Assembly: GCA_947259685.1 (NCBI GenBank)
Contig: CAMYNC010000034.1
Coordinates: 1 to 64,000 of the forward strand
DNA from: an uncultured Desulfuromonadales bacterium
Lineage (GTDB): Bacteria; Desulfobacterota; Desulfuromonadia; Desulfuromonadales; Geopsychrobacteraceae
Reading direction: 5' to 3'
DNA: 64,000 nucleotides
Below are positions 1 to 8,839 of the stretch, piece after piece. The notes below the pieces were generated by a model, which searched no databases, was not told where the DNA came from, and saw only the letters and a program-made list of their open reading frames with translations. Position 1 is the first letter of the stretch. Each line of letters opens with the position of its first letter. The position numbers and the translations under genes are program-made.

Positions 1-31
1 ATTTTCTCGGGATCGGGAGCAAAATGAAAGA

Positions 32-50
32 GCCTTCCGTTTGGGAAGGC
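32..50 (-). terminator. Rho-independent terminator of livK
   Basis: A 7-bp GC-rich inverted repeat (GCCTTCC at 32-38, GGAAGGC at 44-50) has a 5-nt loop. On the minus strand it follows the livK stop codon at 81 and is trailed by TTTCATTTT, as expected for an intrinsic terminator ending the liv/ior operon. Confidence 0.75.
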
Positions 51-80
51 CCTTTGGGTTTTCTGTAACGAACCGTCCGG

Positions 81-1232
81 TTAATCCGCCAACACAAACT
101 TGCCGTCTTTAACCTGGACCATGACCATTGAATCGACGCCGAGACCGTTGTGGTCTTCGGCGGTGATGTTGTAGGTGCCGGAGATGCCGACGTAATTCTT
201 GGTGTTTTCGATCTCCTTGCGCAGCGCTTCCGGCTCGGTGCCGACTTTCTTGATCGCATCGGCAACGATCATGATCGCATCCCAGGCGTAACCGGAATGG
301 GTGTTGATCGGAAACTGCTGATCGTAACCCTTCTCTTTGTAGAGCTTGATAAACTCCTGGATCACCGCTTTCTGCGGATCGCTGTCCGGCAGCTGATCGG
401 CGATCATCAGCTTGGTGGCTGGCATCCGATCGCCTTCGCTGGCCTTGCCGGCCAGTTCGATATATTTCGGGTCGGGCAGGCCGTGACACTGGAACAACGG
501 CAGGTCGATTCCGAGCTGCGCTTTGTTCTTGGCGATGATCGAACCAGCCGGTCCGATGGTCCAGGCGATCAGCGCCTGCGGCTGCAGGTTTTTCGCCTTG
601 GTCAGCTGCGCGGTCATGTCGGTGTCGCGGGTGCCGAAGGATTCTTCGCCGAGGATTTCGATACCGTACTCGGGGGCAAGTTTTTTCATCCAGCGGGCGC
701 CGTCCTTGCCGAAGCCATCGGCTGCGGAAAGCAGTGCGACTTTGGTCAGGCCCTTCTCTTTCAGGTAGCTGAACAGCCGTTTGACGGCGATACTGGAACG
801 CTGCGGTGACTTGAAGACCCACTCAAAGGGGCCGAACTTGCCGCCCATAATCACCGGGTCGCCACCGACGGTCATGAAGATCGGCACCTTGCCCTGATCG
901 GCAATCTTTTTCACGTTCATGCCGGTGTCGGTCAGGGTCGGTCCGATGATCGCCGCCACTTTCTCTTTGTAAATGAACTTCTTGGCGATCGAGGCCGCTT
1001 TGGCCGGGTTGGCTTCTGTATCGCCGACTTCCAGGACGATCTGTTTGCCGTTGATGCCGCCTTCACTGTTGAGCTTGTCGACCACCATTTCGGCGACCAG
1101 CTTGGTCGGTGTACCGATAAAGGCCGCCCGGCCGGAGAGGTCGAAGAACGCCCCCAGCTTGATGGTCTCTGCTGCCAGGGTCGGGGTGGCCAGCATCAGC
1201 AGGACGGTCAATAAAGCAAAAATCCTCCGCAT
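81..1232 (-). CDS. livK: Branched-chain/aromatic amino-acid ABC transporter, periplasmic substrate-binding protein
   Basis: This 383-residue protein has a Sec signal peptide of about 21 residues ending in TLAA and then a type I periplasmic-binding fold of the LivK/Leu-Ile-Val-binding family. KLGAFFDLSG near residue 25 is the usual start of the mature domain. The ATG at 1232 is preceded by AAGGA. It is the last gene of the minus-strand operon livH-iorA-iorB-livM-livG-livF::paaK-livK and ends at a clear terminator. The family binds branched-chain or aromatic amino acids or aromatic acids. The neighbouring indolepyruvate oxidoreductase and aryl-acetate CoA ligase suggest an aromatic amino acid or aryl acid as ligand, which is inference. 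Confidence 0.9.
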   Translation of the reverse strand: MRRIFALLTVLLMLATPTLAAETIKLGAFFDLSGRAAFIGTPTKLVAEMVVDKLNSEGGINGKQIVLEVGDTEANPAKAASIAKKFIYKEKVAAIIGPTLTDTGMNVKKIADQGKVPIFMTVGGDPVIMGGKFGPFEWVFKSPQRSSIAVKRLFSYLKEKGLTKVALLSAADGFGKDGARWMKKLAPEYGIEILGEESFGTRDTDMTAQLTKAKNLQPQALIAWTIGPAGSIIAKNKAQLGIDLPLFQCHGLPDPKYIELAGKASEGDRMPATKLMIADQLPDSDPQKAVIQEFIKLYKEKGYDQQFPINTHSGYAWDAIMIVADAIKKVGTEPEALRKEIENTKNYVGISGTYNITAEDHNGLGVDSMVMVQVKDGKFVLAD

Positions 1233-1554
1233 TGCATTGCTCCTTTCAGAAAAAAAAAGATTGAGATTGAAGGTTTAAAAACGCATTCCTCGGCGCGACG
1301 GCAAGGAGATCAGCAATCGAATTTACCGCCCGTTCGTTTCACTCACTCGCCAAAAGTAGGCGCCTTGAGGCGAGAGCGCAAAGAACGCAGAGATAATCAG
1401 GATGGTTTTGGTTTTCTCTGCGATCTTTGCGCTCTCGGCGGTGGAATCTTTTAAGGTTTGCTCTTCAGGCTGAGTAAAATAGTCAGCCTGATAGAGTTTA
1501 AGGAAACCGTTCTGAATTTAAAAGGTTTTTCTCCCGTGCCTATGTGGCAAACAC
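1233..1554. other. Junction between paaK and livK with repeat DNA
   Basis: This 322-bp spacer holds a 27-bp motif at 1323-1349 that recurs exactly at 23408-23434, followed by a long palindrome at 1371-1437. No gene is evident. Short ORFs here are translations of the repeats. Confidence 0.6.
1371..1437. repeat. CGCAGAG-type palindrome, copy 1
   Basis: Arms of 23 nt at 1371-1393 and 1415-1437 (starting CGAGAGCGCAAAG) are complementary except for one position, with a 21-nt loop. Related CGCAGAG-rich inverted repeats lie at 8754-8839 and 23437-23612, and single arms near 20050 and 24770. It sits between two genes of one operon, so its transcript would fold into a strong hairpin. Confidence 0.8.
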
Positions 1555-3654
1555 TTAAACAATCTCATCCTGTAGCCGGTTGTCGAACACCCGCTGGCTC
1601 TTGCGCTCGGAGCGTGGCAGGTCGCCGTATGCAACCAGCTCCAGTTCCGCCGATACCAGCAGTTGTTTTTTAATCTGATGACCGGCTTCGTGGATCAGTT
1701 CCGGGCCACGCTTGGCGGTGACCCCTTCGGCCCGTTCCACCAGCAGCCGCAGGTGGTCGCGGCCGGCAGCATCGCGGGTCAGGTGGATTTGGTACTCGGA
1801 GCCGAGTCCCGGCACCGCCGAAAGGATGGTATCGATGCTGCTCGGGTAGATATTAACGCCGCGAAACTTGATCGTATCGTCAGAACGGCCCTTGATCCGC
1901 GAGTGGCGCGGCAGCAGGCTACCGCAACTGCACTGCCCTGGGATAATCCGGGTGAGGTCGCGGGTCCGGTAGCGGATCAGCGGTGCAGCCTCTTTACACA
2001 GGCTGGTGACCACCATCTCGCCCCATTCGCCGTCGGCCACCGGCTGCAGGGTTTCCGGGTCGAGAATTTCCAGGAGGTAATAATCTCCCCAGTAGTGAAT
2101 GCAGTCGTGTTCCGGACATTCGATGCCGGTGCCGGGCCCGTACAGTTCGGTTAAACCGGTAATGTCGAACAGCTCGGCACCGCCGAACAGCTCGGAGATC
2201 TTCTGCCGCATCGAACGGCTGGAGCGTTCCGAGCCGTAGATGATTTTTTTGACCGCGATCTGGTCGGCGATGCCGCGTTTGTGGATCTCTTCGGCCATCA
2301 GCAGGGCCATCGAAGCGGTGGAGCAAAAGACGGTTGATTGAAAATCGAGCAGAAACTGAATCTGCATATCGATGTTACCGGGGCCGACCGGCACCGCCAG
2401 GGCGCCGATCTTCTCGCAGCCGAGCTGAAAGCCGATGCCGGCGGTCCAGACGCCGTAGCCGACGGCGATCTGCACCCGGTCAAGGGGGGTGACCCCGGCC
2501 ATCTGGTAGCAACGGGCAAAAAAATCGCTCCAGTCGTCGAGGTCCTTCTGCGTGTAACAGAGCACTTTGCGTTTGCCGGTGGTGCCGGAGGAGGCATGTA
2601 CCCGGACGATCTGTTCAAAGGGCACCGCGCGCAGCGGAAAAGGATAGCCGGCGCGTAGATCTTCGGCGGTGGTAAAGGGCAGCTTCTGCAGATCGGCCAG
2701 CGACTGGATGCTTTCGGGAGTCACCTCGGCCGCCTCGAAGCGCTCGCGGTAGGTGCTTGAGCCTTCGTAGGCATGGCGGACGGTCCATTGCAAGCCGGCC
2801 AGTTGCAGGGCCTGCAATTCCTCGGCGGTATTAAACTCAGGCATAAAGTTCTGCTGGCGCATATCGGGTTTCTCCAAGCGGATATTGGTCAGGCCGGTAG
2901 CACCAAGGCGGCTGGCGGCCTGACTGTCGTGACTGGCGGCGCCGAGAAAGGCTGAGCGTAGCGCCGGATCGTTGAGCAGCTGGCTGCTTTTGCCCTGTTC
3001 AATGATTTTGCCGTTGCCCAGCAGGTAGGCTCTATCCGAGCCGGAAAGAGCCCGCGCGGCATTCTGCTCGACCAGCAGGATGGTTGTTCCGGCCCGCGCC
3101 AGTTGGTGGATGATGGCAAAGATTTCATCGGTAATCAAGGGCGCCAGCCCCAGGCTCGGCTCATCGAGCAGCAGAAGGCGCGGTTTGGCCATCAGCGCGC
3201 GGCCCATGGCGAGCATCTGCTGTTCGCCGCCGGAGAGGGTACCGGCCAGCTGTTCATGGCGTTCCTTCAGCTTTGGGAAGCGGCTGAACACCTCCTCCAT
3301 GCGGGCGCTTTCTTCCCCTTTAGCGAGCCGCAGGGGGATGGCGCCGAGGCGCAGGTTTTCCAGCACCGACAGCTCACCGAACACCTCGCGGCCTTCCGGC
3401 GAAAGAGCCAGGCCGAGACGCACCATCTGCGCTGGGCTGCTGCCGGTGACCGGCTTACCATCCAGCAGGATCTGCCCGGCGCTCGGCTTGACCAGCCCCA
3501 TCAGGCACTTCAGTAGGGTGCTCTTGCCGGCACCGTTGGCGCCGACTAGCGCCACGGTTTCGCCGCTGGCGACTTCGAGGTCGACGCCGAAGAGGGCTTG
3601 GGCAGCACCGTAGTGAGCGGTAAGGTTGTCAATTTTCAGCATCGTTTGACTCAT
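1555..3654 (-). CDS. Fusion of LivF ABC ATPase with phenylacetate-CoA ligase (PaaK-like)
   Basis: One 699-residue frame holds two proteins. Residues 1-238 are a full-length LivF ATPase: Walker A GANGAGKST at 38-46, signature LSGGEQQ at 140-146, Walker B ending LLDEP near 162-166. Residues 265-699 are a complete adenylate-forming ligase of the PaaK family, with the nucleotide loop SSGTTGK at 355-361 and a C-terminal domain containing GRSDDTIKFRG. A 26-residue linker without obvious structure joins them. M265 (ATG at 2862) is preceded by GGAG nine bases upstream, so an unfused ligase could also be translated. LivF drives amino-acid import. PaaK converts aryl acetates to aryl-acetyl-CoA with ATP. 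The operon also encodes indolepyruvate oxidoreductase, so both halves fit aromatic amino-acid catabolism. Loss of a stop codon is the likely origin; a sequencing error is possible. Confidence 0.88.
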   Translation of the reverse strand: MSQTMLKIDNLTAHYGAAQALFGVDLEVASGETVALVGANGAGKSTLLKCLMGLVKPSAGQILLDGKPVTGSSPAQMVRLGLALSPEGREVFGELSVLENLRLGAIPLRLAKGEESARMEEVFSRFPKLKERHEQLAGTLSGGEQQMLAMGRALMAKPRLLLLDEPSLGLAPLITDEIFAIIHQLARAGTTILLVEQNAARALSGSDRAYLLGNGKIIEQGKSSQLLNDPALRSAFLGAASHDSQAASRLGATGLTNIRLEKPDMRQQNFMPEFNTAEELQALQLAGLQWTVRHAYEGSSTYRERFEAAEVTPESIQSLADLQKLPFTTAEDLRAGYPFPLRAVPFEQIVRVHASSGTTGKRKVLCYTQKDLDDWSDFFARCYQMAGVTPLDRVQIAVGYGVWTAGIGFQLGCEKIGALAVPVGPGNIDMQIQFLLDFQSTVFCSTASMALLMAEEIHKRGIADQIAVKKIIYGSERSSRSMRQKISELFGGAELFDITGLTELYGPGTGIECPEHDCIHYWGDYYLLEILDPETLQPVADGEWGEMVVTSLCKEAAPLIRYRTRDLTRIIPGQCSCGSLLPRHSRIKGRSDDTIKFRGVNIYPSSIDTILSAVPGLGSEYQIHLTRDAAGRDHLRLLVERAEGVTAKRGPELIHEAGHQIKKQLLVSAELELVAYGDLPRSERKSQRVFDNRLQDEIV

Positions 3655-3679
3655 AGCGGCCTGTGATCTTCCCTTCCCG

Positions 3680-4120
3680 TGTGACGCAGCCGGAATGCAG
3701 CGCAGCTTTGCAGGGTTTTCGAAGAAAAATGTCTGAGCGAAGCGAGTTTTTTTCTTCGCTGCAAAGCGGAGCGAAATGCAGGGAACCCGCAGGGCAAGGA
3801 GTTCGGGCGCCCTTTTCTGCCTACTCTTTTGTGGCGTGACAAAAGAGTAGGGCGTCTGGCGGGACGCGACCCGCCGGTTTTGGTTGTCTAACCGTCAAAC
3901 CAAATCAAAACCGCCGGGATTCGCCCCGGCAGGCGAGTTACTTTTCTTGCTCGCACAAGAAAAGTAACCAAAAGAATGCGCCCCGCTCCTTGCCCGCCGA
4001 AAAGCGCGGCGGGTTCCCTCCGCTCCATGTCATTGGGGCGCGCTCGCAAAACTCGGGCTAAAGCCCTCAGACATTCCTCGCTTTATCGCCCCAATGACAT
4101 TCCGCTCCGGCGGCGTCACA
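3680..4120. repeat. Long mosaic repeat element, copy 1 (441 bp)
   Basis: The element begins TGTGACGCAGCCGGA and ends with the inverted form TCCGGCGGCGTCACA. It contains nested palindromes built on CTACTCTTTTGT/ACAAAAGAGTAG (3820-3850) and TTACTTTTCTTG/CAAGAAAAGTAA (about 3938-3968). A second, diverged copy in the same orientation lies at 5941-6399. It fills the livG to livF gap, carries no credible gene, and resembles a non-autonomous or REP-derived element. Confidence 0.8.
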
Positions 4121-4134
4121 GGGGGAGTGGGGGA

Positions 4135-4899
4135 TCAGGCCGTCGCATCCATTCTGCCCAGATAGGCCTCCAGCACCAGCGGGTTCCTCCGCACCTCATC
4201 CGGGGTGCCGGTGGCGATACACTTGCCGCTGTCGAGGACCACCACATGATCGGCGATCTCCATCACCAGCTCCATGTCGTGTTCGACCAGCAGCATCGTA
4301 TGGCCGGCCCGGCGCAGTCGGCGCAGCTGGGTGGCGACGGCGGCGGTTTCTTCGGCGTTGAGGCCGGCGACCGGCTCGTCGAGCAGGAGCAGTTGTGGTC
4401 GGCCGACGGTGGCGCGGGCCAGTTCAACCCGCTTCTTGTCGCCGTAAGCAAGCACCTCGGCAGGCCAGTCGGCCTTGTCAGCAAGGCCGAAACGGTCGAG
4501 GGCTTCCAGAGCGCGCAGCTTCAGTTGCCGCTCTCGGTGGCGCAGGTAGGGCAGACGCAGCATCGCCATCAGCAGCGAATTTCCCCCTTCACTGGTGAGA
4601 CCGGTCAATACGTTGTCGAGAACCGAGAGCCGGGGGAACAGCTTCAGGTTCTGAAAAGTGCGGGCGATGCCGAGCCGGGCAACCTGGTAAGAGGGCAACG
4701 CGGAAATCGCTTCAGCCTGAAAACGGATGGTGCCGCTGCTCGGTTGCAGCACCCCGGTAATACAGTTGATCAGGGTGCTTTTGCCTGCCCCGTTCGGGCC
4801 GATCAGGGCGGTCAGCTGCCCTTGTGGCACAGCGAAAGAGACCTCGCTGAGGGCCGGCAGGCCGCCAAAATTTTTGCTGACCTGCTCAAGCTGCAGCAT
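4135..4899 (-). CDS. livG: Branched-chain/aromatic amino-acid ABC transporter ATPase LivG
   Basis: This 254-residue ATPase is normal LivG length. Walker A GPNGAGKST is at 34-42, the Q-loop segment RTFQNLKLFP is typical of LivG, the signature region reads LAYGDKKRVELARA, and Walker B is LLLLDEP. It powers import together with the LivF domain of the downstream fusion. Its start overlaps the end of livM by 14 bp, so the two are translationally coupled. Downstream lies repeat copy 1. Confidence 0.93.
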   Translation of the reverse strand: MLQLEQVSKNFGGLPALSEVSFAVPQGQLTALIGPNGAGKSTLINCITGVLQPSSGTIRFQAEAISALPSYQVARLGIARTFQNLKLFPRLSVLDNVLTGLTSEGGNSLLMAMLRLPYLRHRERQLKLRALEALDRFGLADKADWPAEVLAYGDKKRVELARATVGRPQLLLLDEPVAGLNAEETAAVATQLRRLRRAGHTMLLVEHDMELVMEIADHVVVLDSGKCIATGTPDEVRRNPLVLEAYLGRMDATA

Positions 4900-5884
4900 C
4901 CTTACGCCTCCGCAGCGCCAGCCGGATTTTAACTGTTTCGATCAGCCCGGTGACCAACCCCTGGGGCAGGAACATCAGCACCAGCACCAGAATGCCACCA
5001 TGGATGAAATCCTTGTAGGTTTCGAACAGATCGAGCCATTCCGGCAGCAGGGTGATCAGCGCTGCGCCGAACAGCGAGCCCCAGATCGACCCCATGCCGC
5101 CGATGACCACCATGATCACCAGGTCGGCCGAGGTGAAGATGCCGAAGGAATCGGGGCTGACAAAGGCATAGGTGTGGGCAAACAGGCTGCCAGCCAACGA
5201 AGCGAGTATCGCTGATAGGACGAACACTTTGACCTTGGCGTTGCGGGTATTGACGCCGAGGGCCGCAGCCGCGGTTTCGTCTCCGGCCAGTGCTGCCAGG
5301 CCGCGACCAACGCCGCTACGCACCAGATTCAGGCAGAGCAGCAAGGCCAGCAGGGCAAAGCTCCAGAGCAGATAATGCAGGCGCACTTCATCGTAAAATT
5401 CAAACTCGCCGATCGCCAGATAGGGAATGCCGGCAAAGCCGCTCGGCCCGCCGGTGACCTCATCCCATTGCAGCAGGATGGTATGAAAGACAAAGTTCAG
5501 CCCCAGGGTCGCCATCGCCAGATAGTGACCCGAAAGTCGCAAAGCCGGGATGCCGACCAACAACGCCACCAGCCCTACCAGGCCGGCGACCAGCAGCATG
5601 GCCAGCCAGGGGTTGAGACCGAAGCTGACCGTGGCGATCGCCGAACCGTAAGCCCCCAGGCCGAAAAAAGCAGCATGGCCGAGGGAGATCTGGCCGGCGT
5701 AGCCGATGAAAAGATTGAGTCCGAGGACGACAATGGCGTGGATGGCGATCAGATTGGTCAGACCCAGGGTGTAGGGGTTGTTTTCGAACAGCGGAAACAG
5801 CAGTAGGGCCAGCGACAGGGTTGTTACCCAAAGGCCGGTGCGGTGCAGCGTGATGAAGTAGAGGATTTTTTGTCTGCTGGTCAT
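4886..5884 (-). CDS. livM: Branched-chain/aromatic amino-acid ABC transporter permease LivM
   Basis: This is a 332-residue inner-membrane permease with about 9-10 hydrophobic segments and the LivM signature GYAGQISLGHAAFFGLGAY near residues 60-80. The frame stays open upstream to 6157, but those 91 codons only translate the adjacent repeat element (Arg/Pro-rich, non-hydrophobic). The ATG at 5884 opens directly into the LivM N-terminus and has a weak AAAGAG upstream. It pairs with LivH to form the membrane channel, and its 3' end overlaps livG. Confidence 0.92.
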   Translation of the reverse strand: MTSRQKILYFITLHRTGLWVTTLSLALLLFPLFENNPYTLGLTNLIAIHAIVVLGLNLFIGYAGQISLGHAAFFGLGAYGSAIATVSFGLNPWLAMLLVAGLVGLVALLVGIPALRLSGHYLAMATLGLNFVFHTILLQWDEVTGGPSGFAGIPYLAIGEFEFYDEVRLHYLLWSFALLALLLCLNLVRSGVGRGLAALAGDETAAAALGVNTRNAKVKVFVLSAILASLAGSLFAHTYAFVSPDSFGIFTSADLVIMVVIGGMGSIWGSLFGAALITLLPEWLDLFETYKDFIHGGILVLVLMFLPQGLVTGLIETVKIRLALRRRKDAAA

Positions 5885-5940
5885 TGTTTGCTCTTTTGCT
5901 ATTGTCCAGTAATTTGTGCTGCCTTGCCTTGCGATACCCG

Positions 5941-6399
5941 TGTGACGTAGCCGGAACGGAGCCGCTGGTTTGAGATCAGGACGGCAAATGTTTGAGGCGT
6001 AGCCGAGTTTTTGCCGGCCCTCAAACCAGCGGCGCAGTGCAGGGCACCCGCAGGGCAAGGAGGTCGGGCGCCTTTTTCTGCCTACTCTTTTGTGGCGAGA
6101 CAAAAGAGTAGGGCGACGTGCGGGGGCGCAACCCCGCGGCCTTGATCCTTCGGCCACCGATGGCTATTTATTTCCTACTGCTGGAAATCTAAAACCGCCG
6201 GTTTCGCCCGGCAGACGACTTACTTTTCTTGCTCGCACAAGAAAAGTAAGCAAAAGAATGCGCCCCGCTCCTTGCCCGCCGAAAATCGCGGCGGGTTCCC
6301 TCCACTTCAGGAATTCAAGGCGCGCTCGCAAAACTCGCCTTCGGCTCAAACATTCCTCGCTTAACCGCCTTGACTTCCTTCCGTTCCGGCAGCGTCACA
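5941..6399. repeat. Long mosaic repeat element, copy 2 (459 bp)
   Basis: This copy matches the element at 3680-4120: the terminal inverted repeats TGTGACG.AGCCGGA / TTCCGGCAGCGTCACA, the CTACTCTTTTGT and TTACTTTTCTTG palindromes, and the stretch rich in CGCCCCGCTCCTTGCCCGCC are all in the same order and orientation. The segments between the palindromes differ. It fills the gap between iorB and livM. Confidence 0.8.
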
Positions 6400-6420
6400 G
6401 GGGAATGAATGGTGGGGATT

Positions 6421-6921
6421 TTAACTCTTCAAGCCTTTGTGAAACGCTTCGATGTTCTGGCTAACAAACTTTTTCGGTGCCAGCTGTCTGATAGCAGTCT
6501 CACATTCTTCAACATTGCAGAACAAGGACTTCTTTTGAACAGCCAATCCAAGGAGTACCAGGTTCGATAGCACCGGATTGCCAATCTGTCGGGCGATATT
6601 GGCGGCGTCGATCCGTTCCCCTTCGCCAGCTTTTTCGGCGCTGATCAGCAGCATGCCATCGGCTTTCAGCAGGCCCTGGTGCACCGGCAGATTCGCTTCC
6701 CAGAGCAGCAGGCCGGTATCTGCCTGGCCGGCGCGGATCAGCGGGCTGGCGAAGTCGCCGACTTTGATGGTGGAGAGCACCGTGCCGCCGCGTTGGGCCA
6801 TGCCGTGGGTTTCCGAGGTGAGGACCGGAATGCTGCGATTGACCGCCACCTGGGCGATCACCCGGGTGAGAAACAGCACGCCCTGACCGCCGATACCGCT
6901 GACGATGATCTGCTGTTTCAT
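6421..6921 (-). CDS. iorB: Indolepyruvate ferredoxin oxidoreductase, beta subunit
   Basis: This 166-residue protein belongs to the 2-oxoacid:ferredoxin oxidoreductase gamma-type family, shown by IIVSGIGGQGVLFLTRV at the N-terminus and ETHGMAQRGGTV near residue 38. It is slightly shorter than many IorB proteins, which are near 190 residues. The ATG at 6921 shares a base with the iorA stop codon (TGATG) and has an ideal AGGAGG 7 nt upstream. With IorA it oxidatively decarboxylates aryl pyruvates such as indolepyruvate and phenylpyruvate to aryl-acetyl-CoA while reducing ferredoxin in the cytoplasm. Confidence 0.93.
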   Translation of the reverse strand: MKQQIIVSGIGGQGVLFLTRVIAQVAVNRSIPVLTSETHGMAQRGGTVLSTIKVGDFASPLIRAGQADTGLLLWEANLPVHQGLLKADGMLLISAEKAGEGERIDAANIARQIGNPVLSNLVLLGLAVQKKSLFCNVEECETAIRQLAPKKFVSQNIEAFHKGLKS

Positions 6922-8741
6922 CACTTTTCCTCCTTAAGGATAGCATCGACCGGGCAGACCGGGATGCAGGTGCCGCAACCGATGCAGCGATCCTGGTCGA
7001 CCAGCGCGACTTTGTTTTCTTCATCGAAAATCAGCGCCGGGCATTCAAAAGCATTTGTGCATTTGCGGCAGCCGATGCATTTGTCGTTGATTTTGACCAG
7101 GGTCGCCTCCTGCGCCTTACGGACGCTTGGGTCCATGATGCAACCATGGCGGGAAATCAGCACCGCGACGCCCCCTTCTGGGCTGCGGATGTAATCATCG
7201 GCCTGCTTGAGCAGGGTTTCGAACTGGTCATTATCGTAAGGATCACAGGTCTCCAGAAACTCGACGCCACTGGCTTTGACCAAGGGCTCGATGGCGATCG
7301 TCTTGGTCTGTTTCCCGCCGGCTGCAACCCCCATGTGCGGCACCGGCTGACCGCCGGTCATGGCGGTGGTGGCGTTATCGAGAATCACGACAATAATCCG
7401 TGCCTGTTGAACCACGGCGTTAATCAGCGCCGGGATTCCGGCGTGGAAGAAGGTCGAGTCACCGATGGTAACGACGATGGTCGGGAAATCGCCGTCCTGC
7501 TGGTAGCTCTGGTAAAACCCAGCCCCTTGACTGATGCAGGCGCCCATGCAGTGCACGGTGTTGACTGCGCCGAGGTTCATCCCCAGGGTGTAGCAGCCGA
7601 TGTCGGAGGGAAAAATCCCCTGCGGAAAGCATTTTTTGATGCTGTAGAAGGCGGCCCGGTGCGGGCAGCCAGGGCAGAGCGAGGGGCGCTGGCCGCGCCG
7701 TTCGGCCGGAACTTCGGCCGGTTGCTTTAGGTCGAGAAAATCGGCCAGCACCTGGTGAATGACGTCCGGGGTCAGCTCACCCTCGCGCGGCACATTGCCA
7801 TTCTCTTTACCGGCCACTCCGGGATGCTTCAGCTGCAGTTCAATGACCGGATAGGTCTCTTCCAGCACCAGCACCCGGTCGTAATCGTTGTGCAGCTGTG
7901 CGCTGAACTGCGGACTTAAGGGGTAGGGCATCAGTACCTGGAACAGGTCGATCTGCTCGCTCAAGCCGAGTTCTTCCAGCAGGTCGAGCAGGTGGCCGTA
8001 AACGATCCCCGAAGCGACCAGTGCAGTGCGTGCGCGGCTGCCATCGCCTTGGCGCAGGCGCGGTTGCCAAGCGGCTTCCAGAGCGATCTGCTCCAGGTTG
8101 GCGTTCAGTTTGCGGTGCAGCGCCGGTAGAAAGGCGGGAGTGGCGGCCCAGCGGGTCGGGTCCTTTTGAAAATCGGCGCCGCGCTGCAGCTTGAGCGGCT
8201 CGCTCAAAGCGACATTCTGCCGCGAATGACAGATCCGGGTGGTCGGCCGCAGCACGATGTTCATTTCGTATTTTTCCGACAGCTCGAAAGCCGCCGGGAT
8301 CAATTGTTTAACTTCGGCCGGACTGGCTGGGTCGATCACCGGCACCCGCGCCTGCAGGCAGAACAGCCGGGTGTCCTGCTCATTCTGCGAGCTGTGTGGC
8401 CCCGGATCATCGGCGACAATGGTCAACATGCCGCCCTTGACGCCGATGTATGCCGTGCGCATAAACGGGTCGGCAGCGACGTTCAGGCCAACCTGCTTCA
8501 TCACCGCCACCGAGCGCTTACCGCTGTAACTCGCGGCCAGAGCAACTTCGAAGGCGATCTTTTCGTTCACCGACCACTCGATATGCAGCGGTTCGACGGC
8601 GCGCTCTTTGGCATCGATCACCGCCTGGAGGATTTCCGTCGAGGGGGTGCCGGGGTAGGCGGTGGCGATCTGGCAGCCGGCTTCGATCAGCCCCTGGCCG
8701 ATCGCTTCGTTGCCCATCAGAAGTTGAATTTTCTTACCCAT
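6921..8741 (-). CDS. iorA: Indolepyruvate ferredoxin oxidoreductase, alpha subunit
   Basis: This 606-residue subunit is full length. It has an N-terminal pyruvate-oxidoreductase domain (GNEAIGQGLIEAG, then AYPGTPSTEIL), a central TPP-binding region (GCYTLG, later GDSTFFHAG and LDNATTAMTGGQ), and a C-terminal ferredoxin domain with two CxxCxxC...CP [4Fe-4S] motifs (CIGCRKC and CIGCGTC). The open frame extends upstream to 8843, but those 34 codons translate a palindromic repeat. The ATG at 8741 is preceded by AAAAGG and begins the conserved GKKIQLLMGN. The product channels aryl pyruvates from transamination of aromatic amino acids to CoA thioesters. It is coupled to iorB. Confidence 0.95.
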   Translation of the reverse strand: MGKKIQLLMGNEAIGQGLIEAGCQIATAYPGTPSTEILQAVIDAKERAVEPLHIEWSVNEKIAFEVALAASYSGKRSVAVMKQVGLNVAADPFMRTAYIGVKGGMLTIVADDPGPHSSQNEQDTRLFCLQARVPVIDPASPAEVKQLIPAAFELSEKYEMNIVLRPTTRICHSRQNVALSEPLKLQRGADFQKDPTRWAATPAFLPALHRKLNANLEQIALEAAWQPRLRQGDGSRARTALVASGIVYGHLLDLLEELGLSEQIDLFQVLMPYPLSPQFSAQLHNDYDRVLVLEETYPVIELQLKHPGVAGKENGNVPREGELTPDVIHQVLADFLDLKQPAEVPAERRGQRPSLCPGCPHRAAFYSIKKCFPQGIFPSDIGCYTLGMNLGAVNTVHCMGACISQGAGFYQSYQQDGDFPTIVVTIGDSTFFHAGIPALINAVVQQARIIVVILDNATTAMTGGQPVPHMGVAAGGKQTKTIAIEPLVKASGVEFLETCDPYDNDQFETLLKQADDYIRSPEGGVAVLISRHGCIMDPSVRKAQEATLVKINDKCIGCRKCTNAFECPALIFDEENKVALVDQDRCIGCGTCIPVCPVDAILKEEK

Positions 8742-8753
8742 GTTTGCAAAACC

Positions 8754-8839
8754 TTTTACCGCAGAGGGCGCCGAGAACGCCGAGAAAATCAAATTGTTTA
8801 GGTTTTCCTCCGCGAGCTCTGCGCTCTCTGCGGTGAAAA
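8754..8839. repeat. CGCAGAG-type palindrome, copy 2
   Basis: The imperfect inverted repeat begins TTTTACCGCAGAG and ends CTCTGCGGTGAAAA, with AT-rich sequence in the loop. It occupies almost all of the 98-bp livH-iorA spacer and belongs to the family at 1371-1437 and 23437-23612. Confidence 0.75.

Noticed and set aside
3651..3842. Small Arg-rich frames inside the long repeats
   Set aside because: They occur only where the repeat is open by chance, with no RBS.
5885..6157. N-terminal extension of livM by 91 residues
   Set aside because: It translates the long repeat element and has no hydrophobic or family-like sequence.
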